Assembly: GCF_018129385.1 (NCBI RefSeq)
Contig: NZ_JAFCLN010000002.1
Location: 558,001 to 622,000, forward strand
Reading direction: 5' to 3'
Length of the DNA: 64,000 bases
From: Bradyrhizobium lablabi
GTDB taxonomy: Bacteria; Pseudomonadota; Alphaproteobacteria; Rhizobiales; Xanthobacteraceae
Of the stretch, positions 19,401 to 27,015 are shown in pieces. The notes under the pieces were generated by a model. It was given only the letters and a program-made list of their open reading frames with translations, was not told the DNA's origin and made no database searches. The position numbers and the translations under genes were made by a program. Position 1 is the first letter of the stretch. Each line of letters opens with the position of its first letter.

Positions 19401-21005
19401 CGTCGTCGTCAGCGCATCTCCCTCATTGTCGGAAACGGTGACGGCGGTATTGAGGCTAGCCGAGAACGTAACAGTGCCGTTGTCGCCTGCCGTCACGGCG
19501 GAGGGCGCGGCGTTGACGGGCGCCTCGTTGAGCGCAAAGACCTGCACCTTCACGGCCATGCCGCTGCTGTCGCCGCCCGCTCCGCCCACGCCCTGGCTGC
19601 TATCGTGCCATGTCACCGCGAAGCCGCCGTTCGACAGCGCCGTGACCTGCGGGATGCTCTGATCACTTGCCGTTGCGGTGTTCACCAGGATTTCGCTGCC
19701 GACCTTGGTGCCGCCGGCTGAGAATACCTGGGCCTTCACGGCCGTGCCGCCGCTGTCGCCGCCCGCTCCGCCGACGCCGTGACTGGAGTCTTCCCACGTT
19801 ACCAAGAAGCCACCGTTCGAGAGCGCCGTGATCTGGGCGTTGGCCTGCTCGTTTGCTGTTGCGGTGTTGACCAGGATCTCGCTGCCGACCTTGGTGCCGT
19901 CGGCCGCGAACACCTGCGCTTTGACCGCGTAACCGCTGGAGTCGCCGCCCGCGCCGCCCACGCCTGCACTGGCGTCACGCCAGGTCACCACGAAGCCGCC
20001 GTTCGACAGCGCCGTGATCTGCGGGATGACCTGATCGCCCGCCGTTGCGGAATTGACCAGGCTTTCACCGCCGACCTTCGTACCGTTGGCAGCGAACACC
20101 TGCGCCCTCACGGCGTAGCCGCTATCTCCGCCCGCGCTCAAGTCCTGCCAAGTCACCACGAAGCCGCCGTTCGACAGCGACGTGATTTGCGCACCGGACT
20201 GATGGCTCGCCGTCGAAGTGTTGACCAGAATTTCGCTCCCGACCTTGGTGCCGCCGGCCGCAAACACCTGCGCCTTGACGGCGTAGCCGCTGGCGTCGCC
20301 GCCCGTGCCCCCCACGCCCTGGCTTAGATCACTCCAGGTCACCACGAAGCCACCATTCGACAGTGCCGTGATCTGCGGGTTATCCTGATCGCTTGCCGTC
20401 GCTGTGTTGACCAGGATTTCGCTGCCGACCTTCGTGCCGCCGGCCGCAAACACCTGCGCCTTGACGGCGCTGCTGGAGGTATCGCCACCCGTTCCACCCA
20501 CCCCCATACTATAATCGGTCCAGGTCACCACGAAGCCGCCGTTCGATAGCGTCGTGATCGTGGGTAAGGACTGATCGCCCGTCGTGGCCGTGTTGACCAG
20601 GATTTCGCTGCCGACCTTCGAGCCGCTGACCGAAAATACCTGCGCCTTTACGGCGGTATTGCTGGTGTCGCCACCTGCGCCACCGACGCCTTCACTGAAG
20701 TCGGTCCACGTCACCACGAAACCGCCGTCCAACAGCGCCGTGATCTGCGGGACGATTTGGTCGGTTGACGTCGCTGTGTTGACCAGGATTTCGCTGCCGA
20801 CCTTCGCGCCACTCGCCGCGAACATCTGCGCTTTCACGGCGGTAAGGCTGCTATCGCCGCCCGTGCCGCCGACGCCCTGACTTGGGTCAGTCCAGGTCAC
20901 CACGAAGCTGCCATTCGCCAGTGCCGTGATCTGTGCGTAGGTCTGAGAACCCGCCGTCGCGGTATTGACCAGGATTTCGCTGCCGACCTTCGAAACGATT
21001 GTCAC
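16407..21005 (-). CDS. Giant tandem-repeat FG-GAP surface protein, 1532 aa
   Basis: A very large repeat protein of unknown function. It contains sixteen copies of a unit of about 62 residues that starts KVGSEILVNTATA, runs through QITALSNGGFVVTW and GVGGAGGDSS, and closes with AVKAQVFAAGGT. The copies form two blocks of eight. Each block ends in a cadherin-like domain (APVN...; INSALSGLSYQASPGF; GxDTLTI). Six FG-GAP-like repeats of about 48 residues close the protein, almost identical in plan to the C-terminus of the 787-aa neighbour. The GTG at 21005 is chosen because it follows gggag and gives an N-terminus like the neighbour's (MT-x-VS); an ATG at 21143 would add 46 unrelated residues. There is no signal peptide, so type I secretion is the likely route. 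Adhesin, glycan binder or matrix protein are all possible. Confidence 0.82.
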   Translation of the reverse strand: MTIVSKVGSEILVNTATAGSQTYAQITALANGSFVVTWTDPSQGVGGTGGDSSLTAVKAQMFAASGAKVGSEILVNTATSTDQIVPQITALLDGGFVVTWTDFSEGVGGAGGDTSNTAVKAQVFSVSGSKVGSEILVNTATTGDQSLPTITTLSNGGFVVTWTDYSMGVGGTGGDTSSSAVKAQVFAAGGTKVGSEILVNTATASDQDNPQITALSNGGFVVTWSDLSQGVGGTGGDASGYAVKAQVFAAGGTKVGSEILVNTSTASHQSGAQITSLSNGGFVVTWQDLSAGGDSGYAVRAQVFAANGTKVGGESLVNSATAGDQVIPQITALSNGGFVVTWRDASAGVGGAGGDSSGYAVKAQVFAADGTKVGSEILVNTATANEQANAQITALSNGGFLVTWEDSSHGVGGAGGDSGGTAVKAQVFSAGGTKVGSEILVNTATASDQSIPQVTALSNGGFAVTWHDSSQGVGGAGGDSSGMAVKVQVFALNEAPVNAAPSAVTAGDNGTVTFSASLNTAVTVSDNEGDALTTTLDVVHGTLTLGSTAGLTSVSGNGTGHVVVSGSPAAINSALSGLSYQASPGFGGNDTLTISTSDGDESDTDVVAIDARAAVPHGYAKVGSEILVNTSTANHQTGQQITALSNGGFVVTWTDLGGVGGDSSNSAGRAQVFTAGGTKVGSEILVNTATVTDQSGAQITALSDGGFVVTWADLNRVGGAAGDSSSWAVKAQVFAAGGTKVGSEILVNTATAGRQDFQQITALSDGGFVVTWNDLSQGVGGAGGDTDLYAVKAQVFAAGGTKVGSEILVNTATASAQINPQITALSNGGFVVTWDDFSQGVGGAGGDSSNYAVKAQIFAAGGTKVGSEILVNSATTSTQSTSQITALSNGGFVVTWQDFSQGVGGAGGDISGYAVKAQVFAAGGTKVGSEILVNTATAGDQDVLQITALSNGGFVVTWQDDSLGVDGAVGDGSSTAVKAQVFAAGGTKVGSEILVNTATANDQSGQQITALSNGGFILTWTDLSAGGGGASGDSSGSAVKAQVFTAAGTKVGSEFLVNTATANNQSAAQITALSNGGFVVTWDDDSQGVGGAGGDTILSAVKAQVFALNQAPVNDVPGAQSVAANTNLVFNAAGGNAVSISDADGASGNPTVTLSVAHGALTLGSLTGLTFTAGDGTADAAMTFTGSIASINAALEGLRYRASSNYTGADTLTITTNDNEVSAGSPQSDADGVSIAVLPATSRAPHDFNGDGKSDILWRNDAGVGQIWDMNGPAIQSATSIGLVPTNWNVVGTGDFNGDGKTDLIWRNDAGVTQIWNMDNATIASTRPLGVIPSVWQLAGTGDFNGDGNTDMLWRNDNGTVQMWDMNDGAIVGAHNLGVIPAAWKVAGTGDFNGDGKTDLLWRNDSGVAQIWDMDGGNILSATSLGSIPTNWEVAGVGDFNGDSKSDILWRNDSGVTQIWNMNNATIDSTRALGVIPTTWEVGAVGDYNGDHMSDIVWRNDSGVTQMWQMNDGAITQATSLGVIPNNWQIIA

Positions 21006-21553
21006 TGCATGTTCTCCCAATTGCCCGGCTGCCGCGCCGGGCCTCAAATCAGGTTCTTGTCGGATGACGGCGACTGTCGCGATGCAGCTTTGCGCCGGGC
21101 GGGCGCTGAGTAAAAGCGGCCGGAACAGCCACAGGGCGCGCATCGGCGCAGCCTTCGAAATGAACGCGGCTCAATTGACCCATCTTGAAAATTGATTGCG
21201 TTAAAAACCTTCTGGTCGACTTGCTCGAAAAAATAGGCAGCCGGAAAAATGTTGACATCACCCAAATGGGGCACGTCTCCCCCATAGCGGCAATTTACCC
21301 CAACCGCCTGCGCGCCCACTAAGCGATCCACGCCTCATGGGCTCCTCGTGTCGCTCTTCCTGCCGAACCTTCTGATGCCTGAGGGACCACAGAGCTGAAG
21401 CCGGGACGTATTTCCGATTCGCCCGCCTCGAAGGTTGCCGATGTCGTACCGCATCGGCTCGCCGTCTTAACGATCTCGGAAATTTCCCGCGTGAGACCGT
21501 TAGCTACTCAGCCGCATTTGGGTAGGGTGACGGCGCAGCTTTTGTGGTGATTA
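21006..21553. other. Divergent promoter region: giant repeat gene / LuxR regulator
   Basis: About 550 bases with no supported gene and more A/T than the flanks in places (for example around 21180-21250). It should hold the promoters of the giant repeat gene (leftward) and the LuxR-type regulator (rightward). No convincing operator palindrome was identified by eye. Confidence 0.4.
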
Positions 21554-22642
21554 ATGACCGCCGATTCCGACCATCTGATTGATCGCATTTACGAGGCGGG
21601 CCTATTGCCGTCCCAGTGGCCGGCCGTTCTCGGCGAGCTTAGCATGCCGATCGGAGGCAACGGCGGCGTCTTGTTCGCGGTCCGCGATGGATACGCAAGT
21701 GGCGTCGCCACGGCCGAACTGGCCGAGGTAATGAAATTGTTCCTGGAAGGTGAATGGAGCCAGCGTGACCAGGCGATCAAGCGCGCCTACGCGCTCAACC
21801 ACCCCGGTTTCGTCAATGATGCCGACCTGTTCACGGAACACGAAATCGAAACAGACTACGTCTACCGGAACTTCTATCGAAAACACGGGCTAGGTTATCG
21901 CGCCGGAACGATCATTCCAATGCCGATCGGAGATTCGATATCGATGATCATGTTTCGACATCACGAGGACGGTCCGGTGCCGCGCGAGGTCGTCACATTC
22001 CTCGACGGACTGCGTCCGCATCTGGCGCGCTCCACGCTGACGGCCAACCGGCTGGGATTCGAGAAGGCGAAGGCGCAGGCGGAAGCCTTGCAGGCTTTGG
22101 GCATCCCCGGCGCTGTTCTGCGTGGCCGCGGCCGACTGTTTGCGGCCAACGCGCTGTTCGAGGCGCTGATGCCGTCGCTGTTCCAGGACCGGATGCACCG
22201 CTTGGCCGTCGCCGATCGGGGAGCCGACGCACTTCTCGCTGTAGCGCTCGAGACGCTGCCAGGTGGCAGCCGGGGTGCCGTGAAGTCCATCGCCGTCGCG
22301 GCAACGCCGGAGCGTATTCCCATGGTGCTTCATCTGTTGCCGGTTCGCGGCGCCGCGCATGACATCTTCACGCAGTCGACGGCGCTACTGGTCGTGACGC
22401 CGGTGGATCGCGCTGCCGTGCCGGCGGCTGAAGTGCTGCAAGGCCTGTTCGATCTGACCCCTGCCGAGGCCCGCGTGGCGCGGGGCATCGGCATGGCCCA
22501 AACCATCGAGTCGCTTGCCGAGACGGCCGGCGTCAGCCTTGAGACGGTCCGCAGCCAGGTCAAGGCCGTCCTGTCGAAGACAGGCCTCTCGCGCCAGCAG
22601 GAACTGATCAGCCTGCTGGCTGGCAAGGCCTTGCGGGGCTAA
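21554..22642 (+). CDS. LuxR-family helix-turn-helix transcriptional regulator
   Basis: A 362-aa cytoplasmic regulator. The last 65 residues form a LuxR-type HTH: LTPAEARVARGIGMAQTIESLAETAGVSLETVRSQVKAVLSKTGLSRQQELISLL, with the two DNA-contact helices in the second half. The N-terminal 290 residues are not a classic autoinducer or receiver domain; they resemble the uncharacterised PAS-like sensor region seen in many rhizobial LuxR regulators. It is transcribed divergently from the giant repeat-protein gene and convergently with the PilZ gene. Control of the repeat protein is a natural guess from position but is not shown by the sequence. The DNA-binding assignment is solid; the signal is unknown. 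Confidence 0.85.
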   Translation: MTADSDHLIDRIYEAGLLPSQWPAVLGELSMPIGGNGGVLFAVRDGYASGVATAELAEVMKLFLEGEWSQRDQAIKRAYALNHPGFVNDADLFTEHEIETDYVYRNFYRKHGLGYRAGTIIPMPIGDSISMIMFRHHEDGPVPREVVTFLDGLRPHLARSTLTANRLGFEKAKAQAEALQALGIPGAVLRGRGRLFAANALFEALMPSLFQDRMHRLAVADRGADALLAVALETLPGGSRGAVKSIAVAATPERIPMVLHLLPVRGAAHDIFTQSTALLVVTPVDRAAVPAAEVLQGLFDLTPAEARVARGIGMAQTIESLAETAGVSLETVRSQVKAVLSKTGLSRQQELISLLAGKALRG

Positions 22643-22729
22643 TCCAACCATCCGGTTACGCAATGGGAAAAGCAGCGCGCAGCAACGGTCGCGTGGAAGC
22701 GCCGGCTCTGAAACGTTCGGAGGCTCAGG

Positions 22730-22999
22730 CTAATCGACGAATTCGGCACCGAACTCGTAGCCAATCCGCCAGGCGAGGCGGCACTGCCGCGGCCGGCCGG
22801 CCGAGAGGATGATCGTGAATTGCGGGGGCACATCGACGTTTTCGGCGACGACCTTCACGCCGCCAGCCGAGATATCCGTAATGATGCAGTCACGCGGCAA
22901 GGTGCCGGTGCCGAACTGAATCTTGGCCCCCCGCCTGCACGCCTGGCGCTCGCTCTTGCGCCGATCAACAAAATCGTTCTTCCGCAGGCTTGCAAACAT
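22730..22999 (-). CDS. PilZ domain protein
   Basis: An 89-aa single-domain protein. It has the PilZ pattern: RRKSERQACRRGAKIQF with the basic RxxxR-type motif near the N-terminus, then DCIITDISAGGVKVVAE matching the (D/N)xSxxG motif. PilZ domains bind cyclic di-GMP and act in motility, exopolysaccharide and surface attachment, though many small rhizobial versions are degenerate. The ATG at 22999 is preferred over a TTG at 23092 because the domain begins right after it. Its position beside the pilus and repeat-protein region makes a surface-related role plausible, but that is inference. Confidence 0.85.
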   Translation of the reverse strand: MFASLRKNDFVDRRKSERQACRRGAKIQFGTGTLPRDCIITDISAGGVKVVAENVDVPPQFTIILSAGRPRQCRLAWRIGYEFGAEFVD

Positions 23000-23268
23000 G
23001 CCGTCCCCGAGTCTCGCTGAGTGTTGTCCATCCGGTTCCCCGCTATTGATAAAGGGCAAGTGTTGGAATCCGGCTAGCGGAATAGCTTGCAATGTAACGA
23101 ATGCCTTCCGATTTCATTTACGTGAGGCGGCCTGCCCTCATGCGAGCACAAGCGTTGACGCAATCCGGGCCTTCGCCGGCCGCCGGCTCACGCAGAAATC
23201 AAGGGTTGATCGGTGGCCTTTTACCGGTAGCCTGACTGTTCGACTCGATTTTCGAGGCGTTGGCGGAA

Positions 23269-24954
23269 ATGGGAACCATGGTTCTTCTCGATTTGATGGG
23301 CGGCGTGGCGCTACTGCTGTGGGGCCTGCACATGGTCCACAGCGGGATTCTGCGCGCGTTCGGCCCTCACCTGCGGCAGTTGCTGGCCAAGGGCCTCGGC
23401 AACCGCTTTACGGCGTTCGCCGCCGGCCTCGGGCTCACGGCTTTGCTCCAGAGCAGCACCGCCACCGCGCTGATCACGAGTTCGTTCACCGCCGAAGGCA
23501 TCGTCAGCCTGGTGCCGGCACTTGCGATCATGCTCGGCGCCAATGTCGGCACCACGCTGATCGTGCAGGTGCTGTCCTTCAACGTCGCCGCCGTTGCGCC
23601 TGTCCTTTTCATCATCGGCCTTGTCGCCTTCCGCAGCGGGCCGCGCTCGCGCATCAAGGACCTCGGCCGCGTCGCGATCGGGCTCGGCTTGATGCTGCTG
23701 GCGCTCCATATCCTGATCGATACGCTTGCGCCGGCGGAGAGCGCACCCGGCGCGCGCGTGTTCATGAATGCGATCACCGGCGATCCCGTGCTCTGCATCC
23801 TGATCGGCGCGGTCGTAACCTGGGCCGTGCATTCCAGCGTCGCCAGCGTGCTCTTGATCATGTCGCTGGCCTATGCGCATTTCGTTACGCCTTTCGCAGC
23901 CTTGGCGCTGGTGCTCGGCGCCAATCTGGGCAGCGCGATCAACCCGATCTTCGAAGGCACGAGGCGCGACAATCCGGCGAGCTATCGCCTGCCGCTCGGC
24001 AATCTCATCAACCGCCTCGTCGGGATCCTGCTGGTGGCGCCATTCCTGCGGCCGATCAGCGAGAGCCTGCCCGGCTTGCAGCCGGACCTCGCGAAGGCAA
24101 CGGCTGCCTTTCACATCGCCTTCAATGTAGGGACCGCGGCGCTCTTCATCGGCGTGCTCGACAGCCTGGCGCGGCTGCTGAAGACCCTTCTGCCGAAACG
24201 GGTAAAGGAAGCAGATCCGTCGCGGCCGCGCTATCTCGACGAAAGCGCGCTGGAGACTCCCTCGCTGGCGCTGGCCGACGCGTCACGCGAAACCCTGCAC
24301 ATGGGCGATCATGTCGAGGTGATGCTGCGCAAGGTGATGGCGGCGATGATGAACGACGACCGCGCTTTGGTCGACGAGGTCTCCCGGATGGACAACCGCG
24401 TCGACAAGCTGGACGAGGCCATCAAGCTCTATGTGACAAAGTTGACGCGCGGCAGTCTCGACGAGCGCGAGGGCAAGCGGGCGATGGAAATCGTCTCCTT
24501 CGCCATCAATCTCGAGCATATCGGCGACATCATCGACAAGAACCTCAGCGAGCTCGCCACCAAGAAGATCAAGCGCCGTTTCCAGTTCTCGCCGGAGGGT
24601 GCCGAAGAACTCTCGGCCTTCCACAAGCGCGTGATGGATTCGCTGCGGATTGCCTTCGGCATATTCATGTCGGGTGACGTCAACGAAGCCCGCAAGCTGC
24701 TCGCCGAGAAGACAGCGCTTCGCAATACCGAACTGGCCGCCATCGAGCGGCACCTCGACCGGTTGCGCGAAGGCCGGCCCGAAACGCTGGAGACCACGTC
24801 GCTGCATCTGGACGTGCTGCGCGACCTCCGGCGTATCCATTCGCATATCTGCTCGGTCGCTTATCCCGTGCTGGATGCCGCAGGCGAACTGGAGGCCTAT
24901 CGTGCGGTGGAGAGCGAGGTGACGGCCGCGTCACTGCCAGCACCCGGGCACTGA
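23269..24954 (+). CDS. Na+/phosphate cotransporter family protein with PhoU-like tail
   Basis: An inner membrane protein of the NptA/YjbB class, 561 aa. The first 320 residues hold two inverted repeats of the Na/Pi cotransporter domain, each with the substrate motif: LLQSSTATALITSSF in the first and VHSSVASVLLIMSLAY in the second. From about residue 335 a PhoU-like helical domain follows (two helical bundles with EVMLRKVMAAMMNDD and INLEHIGDIIDKNLSELATKKI). Such proteins move phosphate, often as exporters. Three in-frame starts (TTG 23260, ATG 23269, ATG 23278) lie close together; 23269 is a reasonable choice. It stands alone, with about 270 bases of non-coding DNA upstream in which no Pho box was recognised. 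Confidence 0.87.
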   Translation: MGTMVLLDLMGGVALLLWGLHMVHSGILRAFGPHLRQLLAKGLGNRFTAFAAGLGLTALLQSSTATALITSSFTAEGIVSLVPALAIMLGANVGTTLIVQVLSFNVAAVAPVLFIIGLVAFRSGPRSRIKDLGRVAIGLGLMLLALHILIDTLAPAESAPGARVFMNAITGDPVLCILIGAVVTWAVHSSVASVLLIMSLAYAHFVTPFAALALVLGANLGSAINPIFEGTRRDNPASYRLPLGNLINRLVGILLVAPFLRPISESLPGLQPDLAKATAAFHIAFNVGTAALFIGVLDSLARLLKTLLPKRVKEADPSRPRYLDESALETPSLALADASRETLHMGDHVEVMLRKVMAAMMNDDRALVDEVSRMDNRVDKLDEAIKLYVTKLTRGSLDEREGKRAMEIVSFAINLEHIGDIIDKNLSELATKKIKRRFQFSPEGAEELSAFHKRVMDSLRIAFGIFMSGDVNEARKLLAEKTALRNTELAAIERHLDRLREGRPETLETTSLHLDVLRDLRRIHSHICSVAYPVLDAAGELEAYRAVESEVTAASLPAPGH

Positions 24955-24958
24955 ATGT

Positions 24959-24978
24959 AGAGGTTCTATAGTACCTCT
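24959..24978. terminator. Weak hairpin between convergent genes
   Basis: AGAGGT and ACCTCT flank an 8-base loop just after the Na/Pi gene and before the opposing LABN gene end. The stem is short and has no T-run, so a terminator role is only possible. Confidence 0.25.
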
Positions 24979-25026
24979 GAGGCAACCGAGCGCTACTGTG
25001 CATGGGGTTGTTTTGCGACTTTTGCT

Positions 25027-25365
25027 CTAGCGATCCAGTGTCTTCGAGCCGGTGCCGCGGTTCTTCACGATCAGCATGATGTTCCTGACGTAGATGATAG
25101 TCGCCAGCGCCTGCCCGAGGATGATGACCGGCTCACGCTTGACGATGCCATAGACCAGCGTCATCAGCCCCCCGCCCATCGAGCAAAACCAGAATGCCAT
25201 CGGCACCACGCTGTTCCCGGCGCGCTCGCTCGCGATCCACTGCACCAGGAAGCGTGCGGTGAAAAACAGTTGCGCGACCAGGCCGAACGCGAGCCAGAAG
25301 TCGAACTTGGCGACGAAGACGTCGTAGAGATAATCGCCAAGCGCCTGCCCGTATTGAATGAGCAT
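25027..25365 (-). CDS. Lipid A biosynthesis N-terminal (LABN) domain membrane protein, RgtF-like
   Basis: A small membrane protein of 112 aa with three to four hydrophobic segments. It matches the LABN domain (WLAFGLVAQLFFTARFLVQWIASERAGNSVVPMAFWFCSMGGGLMTLVYGIVKREPVIILGQ), which is also found fused to glycosyltransferases or at the start of some LpxB-like proteins. The ATG at 25365 overlaps the stop of the upstream glycosyltransferase by one base. In Rhizobium a small membrane protein, RgtF, is needed with the GT2 enzyme RgtE to make a prenyl-phosphate sugar donor; this pair has the same arrangement. Function by analogy only. Confidence 0.8.
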   Translation of the reverse strand: MLIQYGQALGDYLYDVFVAKFDFWLAFGLVAQLFFTARFLVQWIASERAGNSVVPMAFWFCSMGGGLMTLVYGIVKREPVIILGQALATIIYVRNIMLIVKNRGTGSKTLDR

Positions 25366-26105
25366 CACTGCACCTCCGTCGCAACCGGCGTCGGCTTCTT
25401 GCGGCGGATCAACCACCACACTCCGGCGAGATCGAGGATCCCGATCCAGAGGCGGTCGAAGAATCCGTAGTTGGACACGCCGGAATGACGCGGGCGGTCG
25501 ACCACGTCGACATAGGCGATGTCAAAGCCTTCGCGGCGGACCAGCGCCGGAAGGAAACGATGCAGCCCGTCGAAATAGGGCATCGACAGGAACACCTCGC
25601 GCCGGAACGCTTTCAGCCCGCAGCCGGTGTCGCGGGTGCCGTCGTGCAGGATGGCGTTGCGCACGGCGTTGGCGGTGCGCGACTGCCATCGCTTGAAGCC
25701 GGTGTCCTTGCGGCCGACCCGCTGGCCGGCTGCGAGGCCGACGCGGCTACCGCCCTTCTCAATGGCTGAAATCAGCTTCGGCAGGAACGCCGGATTGTTC
25801 TGCCCGTCGCCGTCCAGCGTCGCCACGATCTCGCCGCGCGCGGCACGGACGCCGCTGCGCACCGCCGCCGACTGGCCAAAGGACGTGGCGTGACGGAGCT
25901 GTCGCAATTCTGGCTGGCGCTTCATCAATTCCGAGAGCCGTTCGCCGGTCGCATCCGTCGAGCCGTCATTGACATAGATGATCTCGTAGGGCCACCGACC
26001 GTCGAGCGCAGCGACGATTTCCTTGACCAGCGGCGCCACATTTTCGGCCTCGTTGCGCACGGGCACGACGATGGAAACGTCCACTTTTTTGTCGGAAGCA
26101 GGCAA
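25365..26105 (-). CDS. GT2 glycosyltransferase, prenyl-phosphate sugar synthase type
   Basis: A family 2 glycosyltransferase of the dolichyl-phosphate mannose synthase/ArnC/RgtE kind that would transfer a sugar from a nucleotide donor to a prenyl phosphate on the cytoplasmic face. It shows VSIVVPVRNEAENV, the DGSTDATGERL motif, the DxD-like ATLDGDGQNNP and the acceptor-site region DTGCGLKAFRREVFLSMPYFDGLHRFLPAL. The start is uncertain: the frame is open far upstream into the PAP2 gene, but the fold begins near TTG 26105 (a 246-aa product) and no ATG lies between it and the PAP2 stop. No C-terminal membrane helices are present; membrane association may come from the overlapping LABN protein. 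Confidence 0.83.
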   Translation of the reverse strand: MPASDKKVDVSIVVPVRNEAENVAPLVKEIVAALDGRWPYEIIYVNDGSTDATGERLSELMKRQPELRQLRHATSFGQSAAVRSGVRAARGEIVATLDGDGQNNPAFLPKLISAIEKGGSRVGLAAGQRVGRKDTGFKRWQSRTANAVRNAILHDGTRDTGCGLKAFRREVFLSMPYFDGLHRFLPALVRREGFDIAYVDVVDRPRHSGVSNYGFFDRLWIGILDLAGVWWLIRRKKPTPVATEVQ

Positions 26106-26167
26106 GTCGGCGCTCTCGTTCCAGTTGGCTTGCCTGCGGAACCGGCCGGGGCCGCGGCGACCGCTTA

Positions 26168-27013
26168 TTATGGGCCGAACGGGTTGCGGGCAACCCTTTT
26201 GAAGCGCTCGAAGGATGGGCCGGGCAGCGGCAAAACCGTGCCGCCGGGGCCGATCGCGAACGCCAGCCGCCGTGCCGCGAACCAGTGGCGCACGAACATC
26301 GCGCCGATCACGCCGACCAGCGCGCCCGCCACTACATCGCTCGGGTGGTGGGCGAGCAGCACCAGGCGAGTCATCGCGATCAGAAGCGCGTAGACGAGCA
26401 TGACGATGCGCAATTGCGGCCACAGGGCGGACACCGCAAACGCCAGCGCAAAGGCCGTTATCGCATGTCCGGACGGCAGGCTCTGATAGGCCTCACTGCC
26501 GTCGAAATGCGAAAAATGGAACGCATTGGCTTCACCGCCGACGAACGGCCGGCCGCGCCCGACGATCCATTTGAGCACTTCGCCCGTCAGCACCGAAACG
26601 AGCACGGCCAGGAACAAAAATTGCAGCCGCGTGCCGAGCCCGAGCAGCAGCGATCGCGCGGTGCCGCGGAATGCCGCCGAGACGATCAGCACTGCGAACA
26701 GCAGGCCCGCGAGCGTCCACAGCACGTAGGCCGATTTGCCGAAATCGGTGAGGATGCGCAGCGGCCACAGGCTTGGCGTGCCGCGCTTCGGCATCATTTG
26801 GATTTCGGCCGCGTCGAGCCAGTACATCAGTGCGATGATCGCCACGCCGATGCCGGCGCTGAGCCACAGCACGTGGCGCGCCGACCGCCGCCTCGCCTCG
26901 GCGCGGCGCGAATGCGAGGGCGCGCGCACGAGTTGCGCCAGCGACGCCCGGAACGTGGCAAGCAAACGCGAGGCGTAGTTCTGCGGAACGGTGACGCTCG
27001 ACGTCGTGGGCAT
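26168..27013 (-). CDS. PAP2-family phosphatase
   Basis: An integral membrane acid phosphatase of the PAP2 superfamily, 281 aa. All three catalytic motifs are visible: KWIVGRGRP (motif 1), SLPSGH (motif 2) and RLVLLAHHPSDVVAG (motif 3), between about six membrane helices. A basic, arginine-rich cytoplasmic stretch precedes the first helix. Members dephosphorylate prenyl diphosphates, phosphatidylglycerophosphate or lipid A. Placed between an ArnT-like transferase and a prenyl-phosphate sugar synthase, it could recycle the prenyl carrier or trim lipid A phosphate to make room for a sugar. Starts at ATG 27013 or GTG 27019 are both possible; the GTG overlaps the upstream stop. Confidence 0.87.
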   Translation of the reverse strand: MPTTSSVTVPQNYASRLLATFRASLAQLVRAPSHSRRAEARRRSARHVLWLSAGIGVAIIALMYWLDAAEIQMMPKRGTPSLWPLRILTDFGKSAYVLWTLAGLLFAVLIVSAAFRGTARSLLLGLGTRLQFLFLAVLVSVLTGEVLKWIVGRGRPFVGGEANAFHFSHFDGSEAYQSLPSGHAITAFALAFAVSALWPQLRIVMLVYALLIAMTRLVLLAHHPSDVVAGALVGVIGAMFVRHWFAARRLAFAIGPGGTVLPLPGPSFERFKRVARNPFGP

Positions 27014-27015
27014 CT

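Noticed and set aside
16407..21005. CRISPR-like appearance of regularly spaced repeats
   Set aside because: The period is about 190 bases, the repeats are coding and in frame, and there are no short unique spacers or cas genes.
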